DNA of 64,000 bases from Aeromonas fluvialis (GCF_000819885.1 NZ_CDBO01000057.1:40057-104056); one strand, 5' to 3'. Positions 19,842 to 29,792 are shown, counted from the stretch's first letter. The notes: generated by a model from the sequence alone, not told the origin. Program-made: numbers and translations.

Positions 19842-20579
19842 CTACCGGGGAGCCTGATAGTTGTACTGAAGACCGATCCGCGCCAGCGAGCCATCCTTGC
19901 GCATCTCGTCGATTGTGGTTTGCCAGCGCCGCGCCTCCTTGACGGGGAACGCCTTGTTGGCGGCAAGATACAGCTGCGTATTCATCAGCACTTCCCCGCG
20001 AAGCAGGTGTTGCTGCGATAGCTGGTCGTGCTGCTGGGTATAGAGGATGACGTTCCATGCCGCCACCCAGGCGTCGATGCGCCCGCGATGGAGCTTGTGG
20101 GCATTGAGTTGCTCATCTGCCACCGTCTTGCCCTGAATCCCGAGGCGTTGCTTGAGCAGGTAATGGCCAAACGAGTCGCGTAGCACGCCCACATCAAGGC
20201 TCTTCAAATCGCTGCTTTGCAGCGGCTTGGGGTGAAAACGGCGATGGCTGACGATCACAAACTGTTCGTCGATAATAGGGGTTACCCACTGATAGAGGTG
20301 CTCCCGCTGGCTGCTGCGCACGGTCGGTATCATCAACACATCCCGGCGATGAATCGTTTGGGTCAGCGCACGGGGGAGTGGCATCAGTTCGATGGTGAGT
20401 GGCTCGCCGAGACGGCGGGCCGCCTCCTCCATGATTTCGATGCCCATGCCGCTCGGCGCCCCCTGCTCGGTGTGGATGACATAGGGGGGCAGCTCGGCAG
20501 CCACCAGCACAATAGCCTGGGCGCCGGTGTGTACCAGCAATAACAGCAGGGCAAAAAAGGGCAGGCAGAGAGCGCGCAT
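19842..20579 (-). CDS. Periplasmic family-3 solute-binding-like protein
   Basis: A 245-residue secreted protein. The signal peptide MRALCLPFFALLLLLVHTG is followed by AELPPYVIHTEQGAPSGMGIE, typical of stand-alone family-3 binding-like proteins common in Aeromonas, Vibrio and Shewanella. No permease or ATPase is adjacent, so it is not clearly part of a transporter. ATG 20579 was chosen because it begins the signal peptide; the frame can be extended to a TTG at 20642. The ligand is unknown. Confidence 0.8.
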   Translation of the reverse strand: MRALCLPFFALLLLLVHTGAQAIVLVAAELPPYVIHTEQGAPSGMGIEIMEEAARRLGEPLTIELMPLPRALTQTIHRRDVLMIPTVRSSQREHLYQWVTPIIDEQFVIVSHRRFHPKPLQSSDLKSLDVGVLRDSFGHYLLKQRLGIQGKTVADEQLNAHKLHRGRIDAWVAAWNVILYTQQHDQLSQQHLLRGEVLMNTQLYLAANKAFPVKEARRWQTTIDEMRKDGSLARIGLQYNYQAPR

Positions 20580-20661
20580 CAGGGTTTTGAGCCAGAGTCG
20601 AATGGTCAGAGTGTAACATTCCTGCCTGCGTTGTCTTTCCAACCACTGAAGGGTTGGGATC

Positions 20662-21351
20662 TCAGTCGAAGAAATCCCGCAAATCGCGCACTTCGTAATC
20701 AGCGAGTTGCAGCCAGGGGATCCGAACGGGCAGCTTGCGCAGGGTTACCTCCATCCGGTAGCTGCGATAGCCGTTGAGGCTGGCGGACTCCACCACCAGC
20801 GGGATCTGCCAGCGGCTCGACCAGAGGATGCGGGTTCGTTGCTGCCCTTCGCGTTTTTCATACCAGCGGGCCTGCTCGGGGGCGGTCTCATTCAGGGGGG
20901 GCATCCCCTCGATCAGGGCCGGGTTGACGAGATGGCGGATCCGCGGCCAGTCTGGCTTGAAGGCCACCTGGCCATACTCTTCCGCCGGCACCTCCACCAG
21001 CTGGTTGTGCCAGCTGTCGGCATAGCGCAACTGAAGTTCACCTTCGTCACTGCGACTGACCCAGCGGGCCGCCATCTGGTGGGTAAAGTGCTTGTGGCCC
21101 GGCGTGGCATCGTGTGTGGCGTGATAGGCACGGGCAAGGGGGAGGGGAATGAGCCGCTGGCTCCACACCTGATTGCCCACGCGCAGCCACTTCTCCTGCC
21201 AGACACTCTCTCTGGCGATGCCATCGCTGCCGGTGTTCCGGTCGTAATAGCTGATCCGGGCGGCGAGATCCGGGGGGGTATCGTCGGCATGAAGGGGGAA
21301 GGCGAGGGCGCTGCCAAGCAGCCACAAGGAAAGTAAAAGTCGCATCATCAT
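20662..21351 (-). CDS. Secreted hypothetical protein
   Basis: A 229-residue protein with a clear signal peptide (MMMRLLLSLWLLGSALAFPLHA). The mature part is rich in tryptophan and tyrosine and contains no cysteine cluster. I do not recognise the family. The start was placed at the first of three consecutive ATGs in front of the signal. It lies between the binding-like protein and the alkaline phosphatases on the same strand with gaps under 100 bases. Confidence 0.72.
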   Translation of the reverse strand: MMMRLLLSLWLLGSALAFPLHADDTPPDLAARISYYDRNTGSDGIARESVWQEKWLRVGNQVWSQRLIPLPLARAYHATHDATPGHKHFTHQMAARWVSRSDEGELQLRYADSWHNQLVEVPAEEYGQVAFKPDWPRIRHLVNPALIEGMPPLNETAPEQARWYEKREGQQRTRILWSSRWQIPLVVESASLNGYRSYRMEVTLRKLPVRIPWLQLADYEVRDLRDFFD

Positions 21352-21420
21352 CTGTCGCTCGAAAGAGCCGGGACCCGGGCCGCTGAGTCGATTGCTCAGG
21401 TTCACCCGGGCCCCCGCTGC

Positions 21421-22812
21421 TTACAGGCCGAGCGCCTCCCGCAGTTTGCCAAATACCTTGGTGTTATCCAGCGTGCCCTTGAAGCGGTTGCTGCCTGCAC
21501 CATCGGCGAACAGCATCACATCGCCGCCACCGTGGGTTTCCGATGCCAGTTTGACGCCGGTCTCCTGCAGGTAGTCATCAGCCATCACCTGATCGCTGGT
21601 GAGGGTGGGGCGCACGTCCGCACGGTTGGGGCCGTTACCGAACACCAGGGTGGTGAAAGGCTTGCCATCGACATCGTTCTGGGTCGCGCCATCGCCATTT
21701 TTCACCAGGTCCAGCACCGGATTGCCCTTGGCGGAGTAGCCGTTGATGGTCATGGTGTGGTCATGGTCGGCAGTGACCACGATCAGGGTATTGTTGAGGT
21801 CCACTTTACCGAGGGCCGTCTTGACCGCCTCATCCAGTGCCACCGCGTCGGTGAGCGACCGCTTGGCATTGGTGCCGTGCAGGGCGTGATCGATACGGCC
21901 GCCCTCTACCATAAGGAAGTAACCCTGACTGTTCTGGCTCAGCAGGTCGATCGCCTTGGCGGTCATTTCGGAGAGAGATGGCTGGGTATTGGCTGCCCCC
22001 TTGGCGACCCGATCCAGCTCGTAGTCGAGGTGGGATTTGCTGCTGAACAGACCGAGTACCTTGCCGCTGGTGACCTTGGCCAGTTCACTTTGGGTGGTGA
22101 CATAGCGGTAGCCCAGCGCCTTCATCTCGGCGGTCAGGTCGCGGTTGTCATTGCGACCGCCCTTGTTGCTGGCGCTGTAGGGAGTCCAGTGGTTGGCACC
22201 GCCGCCCATCAGCACATCGACCCCATCCCCCAGTGCCTGGTTGAAACCAGCGCCCCCCGGAACGGCCTGTACGGCGATGTCATAAGCGGCATCCCGATGG
22301 CAGATGTGGGCGTAGGTGGCCGCAGGCGTGGCGTGGGTCAGCTCTGTGGTGGTGACGGCGCCGACCGACTTGCCTGCCGCCTTGGCCAGCTCCAGGATGG
22401 TGGCCGCCGGTTTGCCGTTGTCGTCAGTGCAGTTGTTGATGGTCTTGTTGCCGTTGCTGTCTTTGCCGGGGGCGACGGCCCTGGTGTCGCTGCTCATGGC
22501 GATCACCTCGTTGTTCATCTTGACCCCGGTGGTATAGGCCGCCATGGAGGGGGCAGAATCGGTGGTCTGGGCATCGTTGGAGAAGGTCTTGATGCGCGCG
22601 CTGCGGGGCAGCTTCATCATCTCCAGATTGCCCTCTTCCCCCACCTTGAACAGGCGGGTGGCGGTGAGCACGGTGGGGCCCATGCCATCACCGATAAAGA
22701 GAATGACGTTTTTGGCATCACCGGCCTGTGCCTGGGTGGTTGCGCCCAGCGCACTGAACAGGGCGGCGCAGACCAGCGTGTGCTTGATGGATGTGTTCAT
22801 CTGTTTGCTCAT
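21421..22812 (-). CDS. Alkaline phosphatase, secreted form
   Basis: Hydrolyses phosphate monoesters in the periplasm or outside the cell. The 463 residues carry a signal peptide (about 1-30, ending TQAQA), then VILFIGDGMG with a metal aspartate, the nucleophile serine in TDSAPSMAAY, MVEGGRIDHALHG and VVTADHDHT, all standard PhoA-family metal and catalytic motifs. AAGGAG is well placed before ATG 22812. It is the second of two tandem paralogues separated by 11 bases. Confidence 0.94.
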   Translation of the reverse strand: MSKQMNTSIKHTLVCAALFSALGATTQAQAGDAKNVILFIGDGMGPTVLTATRLFKVGEEGNLEMMKLPRSARIKTFSNDAQTTDSAPSMAAYTTGVKMNNEVIAMSSDTRAVAPGKDSNGNKTINNCTDDNGKPAATILELAKAAGKSVGAVTTTELTHATPAATYAHICHRDAAYDIAVQAVPGGAGFNQALGDGVDVLMGGGANHWTPYSASNKGGRNDNRDLTAEMKALGYRYVTTQSELAKVTSGKVLGLFSSKSHLDYELDRVAKGAANTQPSLSEMTAKAIDLLSQNSQGYFLMVEGGRIDHALHGTNAKRSLTDAVALDEAVKTALGKVDLNNTLIVVTADHDHTMTINGYSAKGNPVLDLVKNGDGATQNDVDGKPFTTLVFGNGPNRADVRPTLTSDQVMADDYLQETGVKLASETHGGGDVMLFADGAGSNRFKGTLDNTKVFGKLREALGL

Positions 22813-22823
22813 GAAAGTGCTCC

Positions 22824-24221
22824 TTACAGCTGGGCCGCAGCCTTGATCTTGCCAAACACGGCGGTGTTATCGAGTGAGCCATGGAAGCTGTCAGCCCCCT
22901 TGCCGATGGCGCCGAGGAAGACATCGGTGCCGCCGTGGGTCTCACTGCCAAGCTCGCCCACCTTGACCACCACCTCCTGGTGATAGTCATTGGCAAAGAC
23001 GGTGGCATCGTCGAGCGGGGCAACGCTGCTGCGCGGGCCATCCACCCGGTTGTAGCCGTTGCCAAAGCCGATGATGGTGTAGGGCATGCCGTCGCTGTCC
23101 TTGCTCGGCTCGCCGGTATCGTAGTTTCTCACCAGTCCGAGCACGCCCGGGTTCTCGGCAGTGGTCTTGCCGGTACGCTTGGCATAGCCGTTGAGTACCA
23201 GGGTATGGTCATGGTCTGCGGTGACCACGATCAGGGTGTTTTTCAGCTCGGGGTCGGTCTTCTTCACCTCATCGATGGCAGCCTTGATGGCGTTATCGAA
23301 CGCGAGGGTATCTTGCAGGGCCCGTTTGGCGTTGGTGTCGTGCAGAGCGTGATCGATACGGCTCCCTTCCACCATCAGGAAGTAACCTTTCTCGTTGTCC
23401 TTGAGCTGCTTGATGGCGGCCAGGGTCATCTGGGCCAGTGACGGCTCGCTGGCGGGACGGTCCAGCTCATATTTCATGTGGCTGGAACCAAACAGGCCCA
23501 GTAGCGGCTTGCCCGCATCGGCTTTGTTCAGCTCATCGAGGGTGCTGGCAAACTGGTAGCCGTTGGCTTTCATCTCGTCGATAAGGTTGCGGCCATCTTC
23601 CCGCTTGCCCTTGTCGGCCTTGGGCAAAAAGAAGCTGCTGCCACCGCCGAGCACCACGTCCACCCCTTCCTTGAGGGCGCTGTTGTAACCCTTGCCTGCG
23701 GGCACCAGCTGTGCGGCGATATCCGCTTCCAGATCCCGGTTGCAGATATGGGCATAGGTGGCGGCCGGGGTGGCGTGGGTCACCCGGGTGCTGGTCACGA
23801 CGCCGGTACCGCGACCATCGGCCTTGGCAAGCTCCAGCAAGGTGGTCACCGGTTTGCCGGCACTCTGGCTGCAGTCGCGCTCGAAGGTGGCGTCGCCGTC
23901 CATGCTGATGACGCCGTTGTTGCTCTTGACCCCGGTCATATAGGCCGCCATGGAAGGGGCCGAGTCGGTCACCTGGGCATCATGGGAGAAGGTCTTGATA
24001 AAGGCCGTCTCTGGCAGGGTATCTATGGTCAGGTCACCCTCTTCGCCGACACCATAGATGCGAGCGGCGGTCAGGGTGTTGAGGCCCATACCGTCACCGA
24101 GGAAGAAGATCACGTTGGTGGGCGGGGTGGCGGGCTTGGTTGCCACCGTATCATTGTCTGAGGTGCAGCCAGCGGCCAGGGCGGCGCCGATCATCACTGC
24201 AACTCCTGCCATGTTTCTCAT
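22824..24221 (-). CDS. Alkaline phosphatase, lipoprotein form
   Basis: Paralogue of the downstream gene. The 465-residue product has a lipoprotein signal with lipobox ALAAGC (cysteine about residue 19), then VIFFLGDGMG, the active serine in TDSAPSMAAYMTG, MVEGSRIDHALHD and VVTADHDHT. The residue after the cysteine is threonine, compatible with outer-membrane anchoring. AAGGAG precedes the ATG. The two genes would be cotranscribed, giving one tethered and one soluble enzyme. Confidence 0.94.
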   Translation of the reverse strand: MRNMAGVAVMIGAALAAGCTSDNDTVATKPATPPTNVIFFLGDGMGLNTLTAARIYGVGEEGDLTIDTLPETAFIKTFSHDAQVTDSAPSMAAYMTGVKSNNGVISMDGDATFERDCSQSAGKPVTTLLELAKADGRGTGVVTSTRVTHATPAATYAHICNRDLEADIAAQLVPAGKGYNSALKEGVDVVLGGGSSFFLPKADKGKREDGRNLIDEMKANGYQFASTLDELNKADAGKPLLGLFGSSHMKYELDRPASEPSLAQMTLAAIKQLKDNEKGYFLMVEGSRIDHALHDTNAKRALQDTLAFDNAIKAAIDEVKKTDPELKNTLIVVTADHDHTLVLNGYAKRTGKTTAENPGVLGLVRNYDTGEPSKDSDGMPYTIIGFGNGYNRVDGPRSSVAPLDDATVFANDYHQEVVVKVGELGSETHGGTDVFLGAIGKGADSFHGSLDNTAVFGKIKAAAQL

Positions 24222-24544
24222 TGGGGTTCGCTCCTTGTAAAACCTGAGCGCAGCCTAGAGGGGGCAGATGACACTTTTACTGACTATCGGTGACGGTTGT
24301 GTGAAAAAATGGTGGAAATGTTATTTTGTATCAATATGTTAACTGTCAATTGAGTGTGTTGTTCGACAGCGGTCACACAGGATTGCGCTGTCATGTCTGT
24401 TTGTTGATTTGCAGGCACGATAGCTAGAATGACCTGTCAAAATGGGCCCGCAGCAGGTAAAATGCGCCCCCTTCGTTCGATGCCCGCGGCAGAGTGCCTG
24501 TTGTTCCATACGCGCGCCCGCAGCCCCCACAGAGAGTAACGGAT
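24222..24544. other. Divergent regulatory region between alkaline phosphatases and ylqF
   Basis: No gene. On the minus strand a perfect -35 TTGACA (24344-24349) with an AT-rich -10 region about 16 bases on could drive the phosphatases. On the plus strand TTGTTG (24401) and TAGAAT (24425) with an 18-base spacer could drive the GTPase. I found no well-formed Pho box with the 11-base period. Confidence 0.45.
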
Positions 24545-25495
24545 ATGTCCATCAACTGGTTCCCCGGTCACATGCACAAGGCCCGCAAAGAGATTGCCGA
24601 GGTCATGCCCCAGGTCGATGTGATCATCGAGATGCTCGATGCCCGCATCCCCTTCTCCAGCGAAAACCCGCTGGTGCCCGAGCTGCGTGGCGATACCCCG
24701 GTGATCAAGGTGCTGAACAAGGCGGACCTGGCCGATCCGGCGATCACCGATCTGTGGGTGGCGCACATGGAAAAAGAGAAGGGGATCAAGGCGTTGCCTC
24801 TGACCCAGCAGGAGCCGGAGAAGATCAAGCAGCTGCTGACCCTCTGCCACGAGATGCTGCCGGAGCGCAATTTTGAGCTGCGCGGCGTGCGGGCGATGAT
24901 CATGGGGATCCCCAACGTGGGCAAGTCCACCCTGATCAATACCCTGGCTGGGCGCATCATTGCCCGTACCGGCAACGAGGCCGGGGTGACCAAGTCCCAG
25001 CAGCGGATCAAGCTCGACAACAACGTCATCCTGACCGATACCCCGGGTTTCCTTTGGCCCAAGCTCAACCCGCCCTCCTGCGGCTATCGTCTGGCCATCA
25101 CGGCAGCCATCAAGGACACGGTGTTCGACTATGCCGATATCGCCATGTTCGCCGCTGACTACTTCATCAAGGCCTATCCGGAGCGAGTCAAGGCGCGCTA
25201 CCAGATTGAAGATCTGCCCGAGACCGAGCTCGAGCTGCTGGAGATGATCGCCCGCCAGCGGGCGTTTATGCGTAAAGGGGGATTGGCCGACCTGCACAAG
25301 GCGTCCGAGATCCTGATCAACGAGTTCCGCTCCGGCTTGCTTGGCCGCATCTCCCTGGAGACGCCGGAGATGGTGAGCGTCGAGATTGTCGAAGCCGCCG
25401 CAGAAGCCGAGCAAAAAGCCAAAGAGAAAGCCGATCGGGAAGAGGAGCGTCAGGCCCGCGCCCGTCGCAAATACGCCCGCAAGCGGCAAAAATAG
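24545..25495 (+). CDS. ylqF: Circularly permuted GTPase, YlqF/RbgA family
   Basis: Ribosome-assembly-type GTPase, 316 residues. The G motifs are in permuted order: G4 NKADL (about 63) comes before G1 GIPNVGKST (about 122) and G3 DTPG (about 168). The N-terminus INWFPGHMHKARKEI is the family hallmark. The C-terminal tail is basic and highly charged, suitable for rRNA contact. In B. subtilis RbgA acts in late assembly of the large subunit; a role here is inferred. It is monocistronic with its own terminator. Confidence 0.9.
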   Translation: MSINWFPGHMHKARKEIAEVMPQVDVIIEMLDARIPFSSENPLVPELRGDTPVIKVLNKADLADPAITDLWVAHMEKEKGIKALPLTQQEPEKIKQLLTLCHEMLPERNFELRGVRAMIMGIPNVGKSTLINTLAGRIIARTGNEAGVTKSQQRIKLDNNVILTDTPGFLWPKLNPPSCGYRLAITAAIKDTVFDYADIAMFAADYFIKAYPERVKARYQIEDLPETELELLEMIARQRAFMRKGGLADLHKASEILINEFRSGLLGRISLETPEMVSVEIVEAAAEAEQKAKEKADREEERQARARRKYARKRQK

Positions 25496-25561
25496 TGATC
25501 CTCAGTCATCCCAAGCTTGCCTGACAACGAGCGAGCTTGTGTGACCGAGAGGACGAAACAC

Positions 25562-25595
25562 GAAGAGGCGGCCCAAGGGTCGCCTCTTCTGTTTT
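25562..25595 (+). terminator. Terminator between ylqF and the HDAC-family gene
   Basis: Stem GAAGAGGCG.CCC / GG.CGCCTCTTC followed by TGTTTT on the plus strand, about 65 bases after the ylqF stop. Confidence 0.75.
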
Positions 25596-25651
25596 ATCTG
25601 GTGATGTGCCCGCCCGCTTCTGATGGCGTCTACGCACGCTAAAGGCATGTA

Positions 25652-26548
25652 TCAGCCAAAACGGTGGCGTGCCGTCTCAAACAGTGACATATGAAGCGGG
25701 ATCAGCTGTTGCCAGTCGCGGCGATAGCCGCCACCGGGCACTGCCGCGATGGGCAGGCCATGCTGCAAGGCGCAGTCAAACACCATGGCATCGCGCTGGC
25801 GAATGCCTTCATCGCTCAGGGCGAGATAGCCAAGCTCGTCGCCATGGTGCACATCGACACCCGCCTGATAGAGGACGAAATCCGGCGAATAGAGGCGCAG
25901 TGCTAGTGAAAGCGCCTGTTGCAGTGTGGTGAGATAGGCATCGTCCGTCATGCCGCTAGGCAGCGGAAAGTCGAGGTGAGAGGTGGCTTTGTGATGGGGA
26001 AAGTTGTGCTCCCCATGCAGGGAGAGGGTGATGATATCGCGCCGCCCGGTGCACAGGGCCGCACTGCCATCCCCCTGATGCACATCGAGATCGACGATCA
26101 GCACCTGTTCACAGCGCCCCTCGTCGAGGCAAGCCTGCGCGGCAATCACCAGGTCGTTGAACAGACAAAAACCGCTGCCGTGATCCCGATGGGCGTGGTG
26201 GTAGCCGCCTGAGATCTGCAAGCCGCAGCCCTGCTCAAGTGCATAGCGGCTGGCGGCAATGGTGGCACCCACCGAGCGCAAGGTGCGCTCAATCAGCATG
26301 GGTGACCAGGGAAAGCCGATCTTGCGGATGGCGCGCTGTGCAAGCTGGCCGCTCAGGGCCGCCATCACATAATCGGCATCGTGAATGCGACAGATTTGCG
26401 CCCGGGTGGCCGCTGGCGCTGTGGCAAGGGGGTAACCTTGTGCCTGCAGGTGCTCAAACAGCCCCTGATACTTGGCCAGCGGGAAGCGATGGCGCTCGGG
26501 CAGGGTCAGGGAGGCGTAGAGGGGGTGATAGAAAATCTGCAATGACAT
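25652..26548 (-). CDS. Histone deacetylase family protein
   Basis: Zinc-dependent deacetylase/amidohydrolase of the arginase-deacetylase fold, 298 residues. Motifs are intact: YHHAHRDHGSGFCLFND with the catalytic histidine pair, LIVDLDVHQGDG and YQAGVDVHHGD with the zinc aspartates and histidine, and GGGY near the end. ATG 26548 is chosen because GGGAGG lies nine bases before it. Bacterial members include acetylpolyamine and acetoin-linked enzymes; the substrate here is unknown. Confidence 0.9.
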   Translation of the reverse strand: MSLQIFYHPLYASLTLPERHRFPLAKYQGLFEHLQAQGYPLATAPAATRAQICRIHDADYVMAALSGQLAQRAIRKIGFPWSPMLIERTLRSVGATIAASRYALEQGCGLQISGGYHHAHRDHGSGFCLFNDLVIAAQACLDEGRCEQVLIVDLDVHQGDGSAALCTGRRDIITLSLHGEHNFPHHKATSHLDFPLPSGMTDDAYLTTLQQALSLALRLYSPDFVLYQAGVDVHHGDELGYLALSDEGIRQRDAMVFDCALQHGLPIAAVPGGGYRRDWQQLIPLHMSLFETARHRFG

Positions 26549-26684
26549 GGTGCCATCCTCCCTGGCAAGGCAGCGCTTTCTATATATGAAATTGATAGAT
26601 GACGCCATACATGCACTTCCTGGATGAAAGGGAAGAGGCAAGCGCGCACATCAAGACGAGTCGTGAGCGAGACCGCAGGAGATG

Positions 26685-26712
26685 GAAAAGGGGAGCTCGG
26701 CTCCCCTTTTCG
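26685..26712. terminator. Terminator of the DUF2057 gene
   Basis: Twelve-base stem GAAAAGGGGAGC / GCTCCCCTTTTC with a three-base loop, about 20 bases beyond the stop of the minus-strand gene. AT-rich sequence on both sides makes it possibly bidirectional. Confidence 0.75.
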
Positions 26713-26733
26713 GTATCAATATCTCAGCCCGGC

Positions 26734-27393
26734 TTATTGCTGCTGGATAACCCAGATCTGGAAGGCTTTGCGGGTTTCCGCATCGGCCTTGTTGTACCAG
26801 TTTTGTAGCTGGGTCAGGGCCTCCGGGTTGCTTTGCGCCTTGCTGGGGGCAACCTGAAGCGGTGCGCTGGAAGCAGCCATCACGGCCGCAGAGGAGACGG
26901 CAACCGCTTTGGGTTGATTGAAGGCTTTGCCCATGTTGATCAGCTCTTGCTGATAATCACGGGTCAGCTGGAAGCCCTCGACTTTCGGCATCACAAACTG
27001 TTCGCTGCTTACCCGCTTACCCGTCACTTCATCGATGAGCGCCACCTGCTGCGTTTTCACAAACTCCTTGGCTTGCTTGGCATTGCGTGGCTTTTGAAAA
27101 TCCAACACCAATACTTGATTGTCTGCCGCGTCGAAGTTGATCACCAGCGGTTCGGCTGTCACTAGGTTGATGTCGGTGCGGGTGGAGTAATTGCCTTCAA
27201 AGGTCGCTACCAGTTGATGCTTGCCTGCATCAAGCTTGAATGCATCATGTTGTTGGAACATTTTAGAGTCTATGGGTTTGCCATCCAGCAACTGGATGAC
27301 ATAGGGATCAGTGATCTTCAATTGAGCATCGGCCAGGGCGCTACCGGCCCACAACAGACCAGCCAGCGCCGGTACCAGAACAGTCAGTTTCAT
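26734..27393 (-). CDS. DUF2057 family secreted protein
   Basis: A 219-residue exported protein similar in type to E. coli YccT. Signal peptide MKLTVLVPALAGLLWAGSALA is followed by a beta-rich region with ITDPYVIQLLDGKPID and DFDA-like stretches, then a C-terminal helix ending in IWVIQQQ. ATG 27393 has AAGGAG five bases upstream; the ORF extends further but without a signal. The function of the family is poorly defined. Confidence 0.85.
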   Translation of the reverse strand: MKLTVLVPALAGLLWAGSALADAQLKITDPYVIQLLDGKPIDSKMFQQHDAFKLDAGKHQLVATFEGNYSTRTDINLVTAEPLVINFDAADNQVLVLDFQKPRNAKQAKEFVKTQQVALIDEVTGKRVSSEQFVMPKVEGFQLTRDYQQELINMGKAFNQPKAVAVSSAAVMAASSAPLQVAPSKAQSNPEALTQLQNWYNKADAETRKAFQIWVIQQQ

Positions 27394-27535
27394 TTCATCT
27401 CCTTGAACAGTCAGGCGATTGCCCACTGAAAACAGGGGCTCATTTTTACAGGTTTGGCCTACAGCGGCAATGGCTCTTTCTGGTGGTAAAAGTTCGCGCT
27501 CTTGTCTGTTTATTTGTCAATAAAGGCCGGTTTAT

Positions 27536-29608
27536 TTACTCGATCCGCCGTGTAAACGGGGGGAGGGCATCGAGCAATCCCTTGCCATAACGTTTGGTCA
27601 GCAGACGTCGGTCAAGAATGGTGACCCGCCCCCGATCGGCCTCTTTACGGATGAGGCGGCCACAGGCCTGGATCAGTTTGCGTGATGCCTCCGGCACCGT
27701 CAGTTGCAGGAAAGGGTTGCCCCCCCGCTGCTCCACCCACTCGGCGGTGGCCTCCTCGACCGGCGAGTTGGGCACCGCAAAGGGGAGCTTGGTGATCACC
27801 AGATTAGTGAGATAGTGACCCGGCAGATCCAGCCCCTCCGAGAAGCTGCCGGTACCAAACAGGATGCTGGCCTGATCGCCATCGCATTTTTGCTTGTGCA
27901 AGGTGAGCAAGGCATGGCGGGAAGCCTCCCCCTGCACCAGCAGTGACAGTCCCTTGGCTCGCAAGCCAATGGCCACCTCATTCATCTGACGGTAGGAAGA
28001 GAAGAGCACCAGACTCGCCTCCTTGCCCGCCAACATGCGTGGCAGCACGCTGATGAGTTCATTGGTAAAGGCCGGCGAGTTGGGTTCGTGCTCCATCCTG
28101 GGCAGATAGAGCTCGGCCTTCTGATAGTCAAAGGGGGAGCGCAGACGCAGATAGCGGGTACCGTCGTGCTCTTTGAGCCCCACCTGATGGCGAAAATAGC
28201 TAAAGGAAGAGAGGGCGGTGAGGGTCGCGGAGACCAGCACGGCCCCCAAACATTTCGACCAGAGCCACTCCTCCAGCAGATACCCCACCTCTATCGGTGA
28301 GGCATGGAGCCAGATATCACCATCATCGCTCTTGACCATCCAGCGGGCGAGCGGGGTTTTACCGGTCGGGACATGGCGCCCCAGCATCTCCCACAGGGCG
28401 TAGAAACTCTCCAGCCGCTGCAGATGAAAACCGCTCTCGGCCAGCAGGGGTTCGGCCTCCTTGCGGCGGATCTCGCCATCCTTGAGCGCTTCACCGATGG
28501 CTCCCTGCATCCGGTCCAGTGCCCGCAGCGCCTTCTTGCTCGACTCCTTGAGGTTCTCTGCCAGCATGGGCAGGGGATCCGGTAGCACCCCTTCGGCGAA
28601 ACGGTAGTGGGGTTCAGTGCCAAACAGCCGTTCGTTGGCGCCGAGCCACTGCTCGACCGCCTTGAGGTCGGGCTGAATGGAGGCCAGCGCATCCTGCAAT
28701 TTGAGTTGGGGGTCGAGCAGGCTCTCTTTATTGAGGGTGCGTGCCAACTTGCCTGCACTTTGTACCAGCTTCTCCAGCCAGCGGCGCGAGCCTTTGATGC
28801 TGGCCGACGCGGCGCCGTGATCCCGGGCGATGGTGGGCAAATGATGGGCCTCATCCAGTACATAGATGCACTCATCGGGTGGCGGCAGGATGATGCCACC
28901 GCCCATGGTGAGATCGGAGAGCAGCAGGGCATGGTTCACGACCAGCACATCGGCACTGTTCATATCGTTGCGGGCGCGATGAAAGGGGCAGTGCTGATGA
29001 TGGCTCAGCGCCTTGTTGCAGGTGTGGCGGTCGGCGGCGATGCGACCCCAACAAGTGTCGGGAAGGGGGGCCGGCCAGTTGTCCCGGTCCCCGTCCCATT
29101 TGCCATTGGTGTAGGCCTGCCACAGCGCCTGGTAACGATCCTTGTCGCTGTCTGATGGCTTGTGTTTGCTCAATGCACCGAAGTCGAGCTCGAAGTTGGC
29201 CATCTCGGCACCACTGGCAGCTTGCTCCAGCAGATGCTCGCAGCAGTAGCGCTGACGACCCTTGACCAGCATAAAGCGAAACGGCAGTTCGCTGTGGCGG
29301 TGGTAAAAAGGGAGGTCTTTGTGGATCAACTGCTCTTGCAGGGCCACGGTGGCGGTGGAGATCACCAGCTTCTTCTGGGTGAGCCGCGCTACCGGGATGG
29401 CGCCCTGCGCGTAGGAAAGGGACTTGCCGATACCGGTGCCCGCTTCGGCCACCAGGATCCGGCGCTGTTTGTCGTACTCCCCGGTCAGGGTTTTGGCTAT
29501 CTCGGCCACCAGAAAGTTCTGCTCTTTGCGTGGCACAAAACCGGGTAATCCATCGGCAATCTGGCGGTAGGTTTGACGAATGGTGGCTTTGAGGCGAGTA
29601 GAGAGCAT
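27536..29608 (-). CDS. dinG: ATP-dependent DNA helicase DinG
   Basis: Superfamily 2, XPD-like 5'-3' helicase, 690 residues, thought to unwind R-loops and D-loops. Walker A VAEAGTGIGKS (about 52), an iron-sulfur cluster domain with cysteines in RYCCEH, DTCWG, HTCNK and HCPFHRA, the DEAH box in YVLDEAHHLPT, and motif VI CGRLIRKEADRGRV are all present. It is monocistronic, and the porin promoter region lies upstream in the opposite direction. Confidence 0.95.
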   Translation of the reverse strand: MLSTRLKATIRQTYRQIADGLPGFVPRKEQNFLVAEIAKTLTGEYDKQRRILVAEAGTGIGKSLSYAQGAIPVARLTQKKLVISTATVALQEQLIHKDLPFYHRHSELPFRFMLVKGRQRYCCEHLLEQAASGAEMANFELDFGALSKHKPSDSDKDRYQALWQAYTNGKWDGDRDNWPAPLPDTCWGRIAADRHTCNKALSHHQHCPFHRARNDMNSADVLVVNHALLLSDLTMGGGIILPPPDECIYVLDEAHHLPTIARDHGAASASIKGSRRWLEKLVQSAGKLARTLNKESLLDPQLKLQDALASIQPDLKAVEQWLGANERLFGTEPHYRFAEGVLPDPLPMLAENLKESSKKALRALDRMQGAIGEALKDGEIRRKEAEPLLAESGFHLQRLESFYALWEMLGRHVPTGKTPLARWMVKSDDGDIWLHASPIEVGYLLEEWLWSKCLGAVLVSATLTALSSFSYFRHQVGLKEHDGTRYLRLRSPFDYQKAELYLPRMEHEPNSPAFTNELISVLPRMLAGKEASLVLFSSYRQMNEVAIGLRAKGLSLLVQGEASRHALLTLHKQKCDGDQASILFGTGSFSEGLDLPGHYLTNLVITKLPFAVPNSPVEEATAEWVEQRGGNPFLQLTVPEASRKLIQACGRLIRKEADRGRVTILDRRLLTKRYGKGLLDALPPFTRRIE

Positions 29609-29792
29609 GAAGAGAAGGCCAGTTAGGAGTTAATGAAGGACAAGGATACCCGCAACCCCTTGGTGAGGTCGAGGCAACTGCCATTATCACGGCAGTGTTA
29701 CACCGTTCAGACCGCGTTGGTTGTTTATCAGGTGGTTAGCGTTATTGGCATGCAAAACTAGCTATTTGAGTCCAAAGAGTCAGTGGGATTGA

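Noticed and set aside
24222..24440. Pho box upstream of the alkaline phosphatases
   Set aside because: CTGTCA-like elements are present, but their spacing is 9 or 12 bases instead of the 11-base period; left unassigned.
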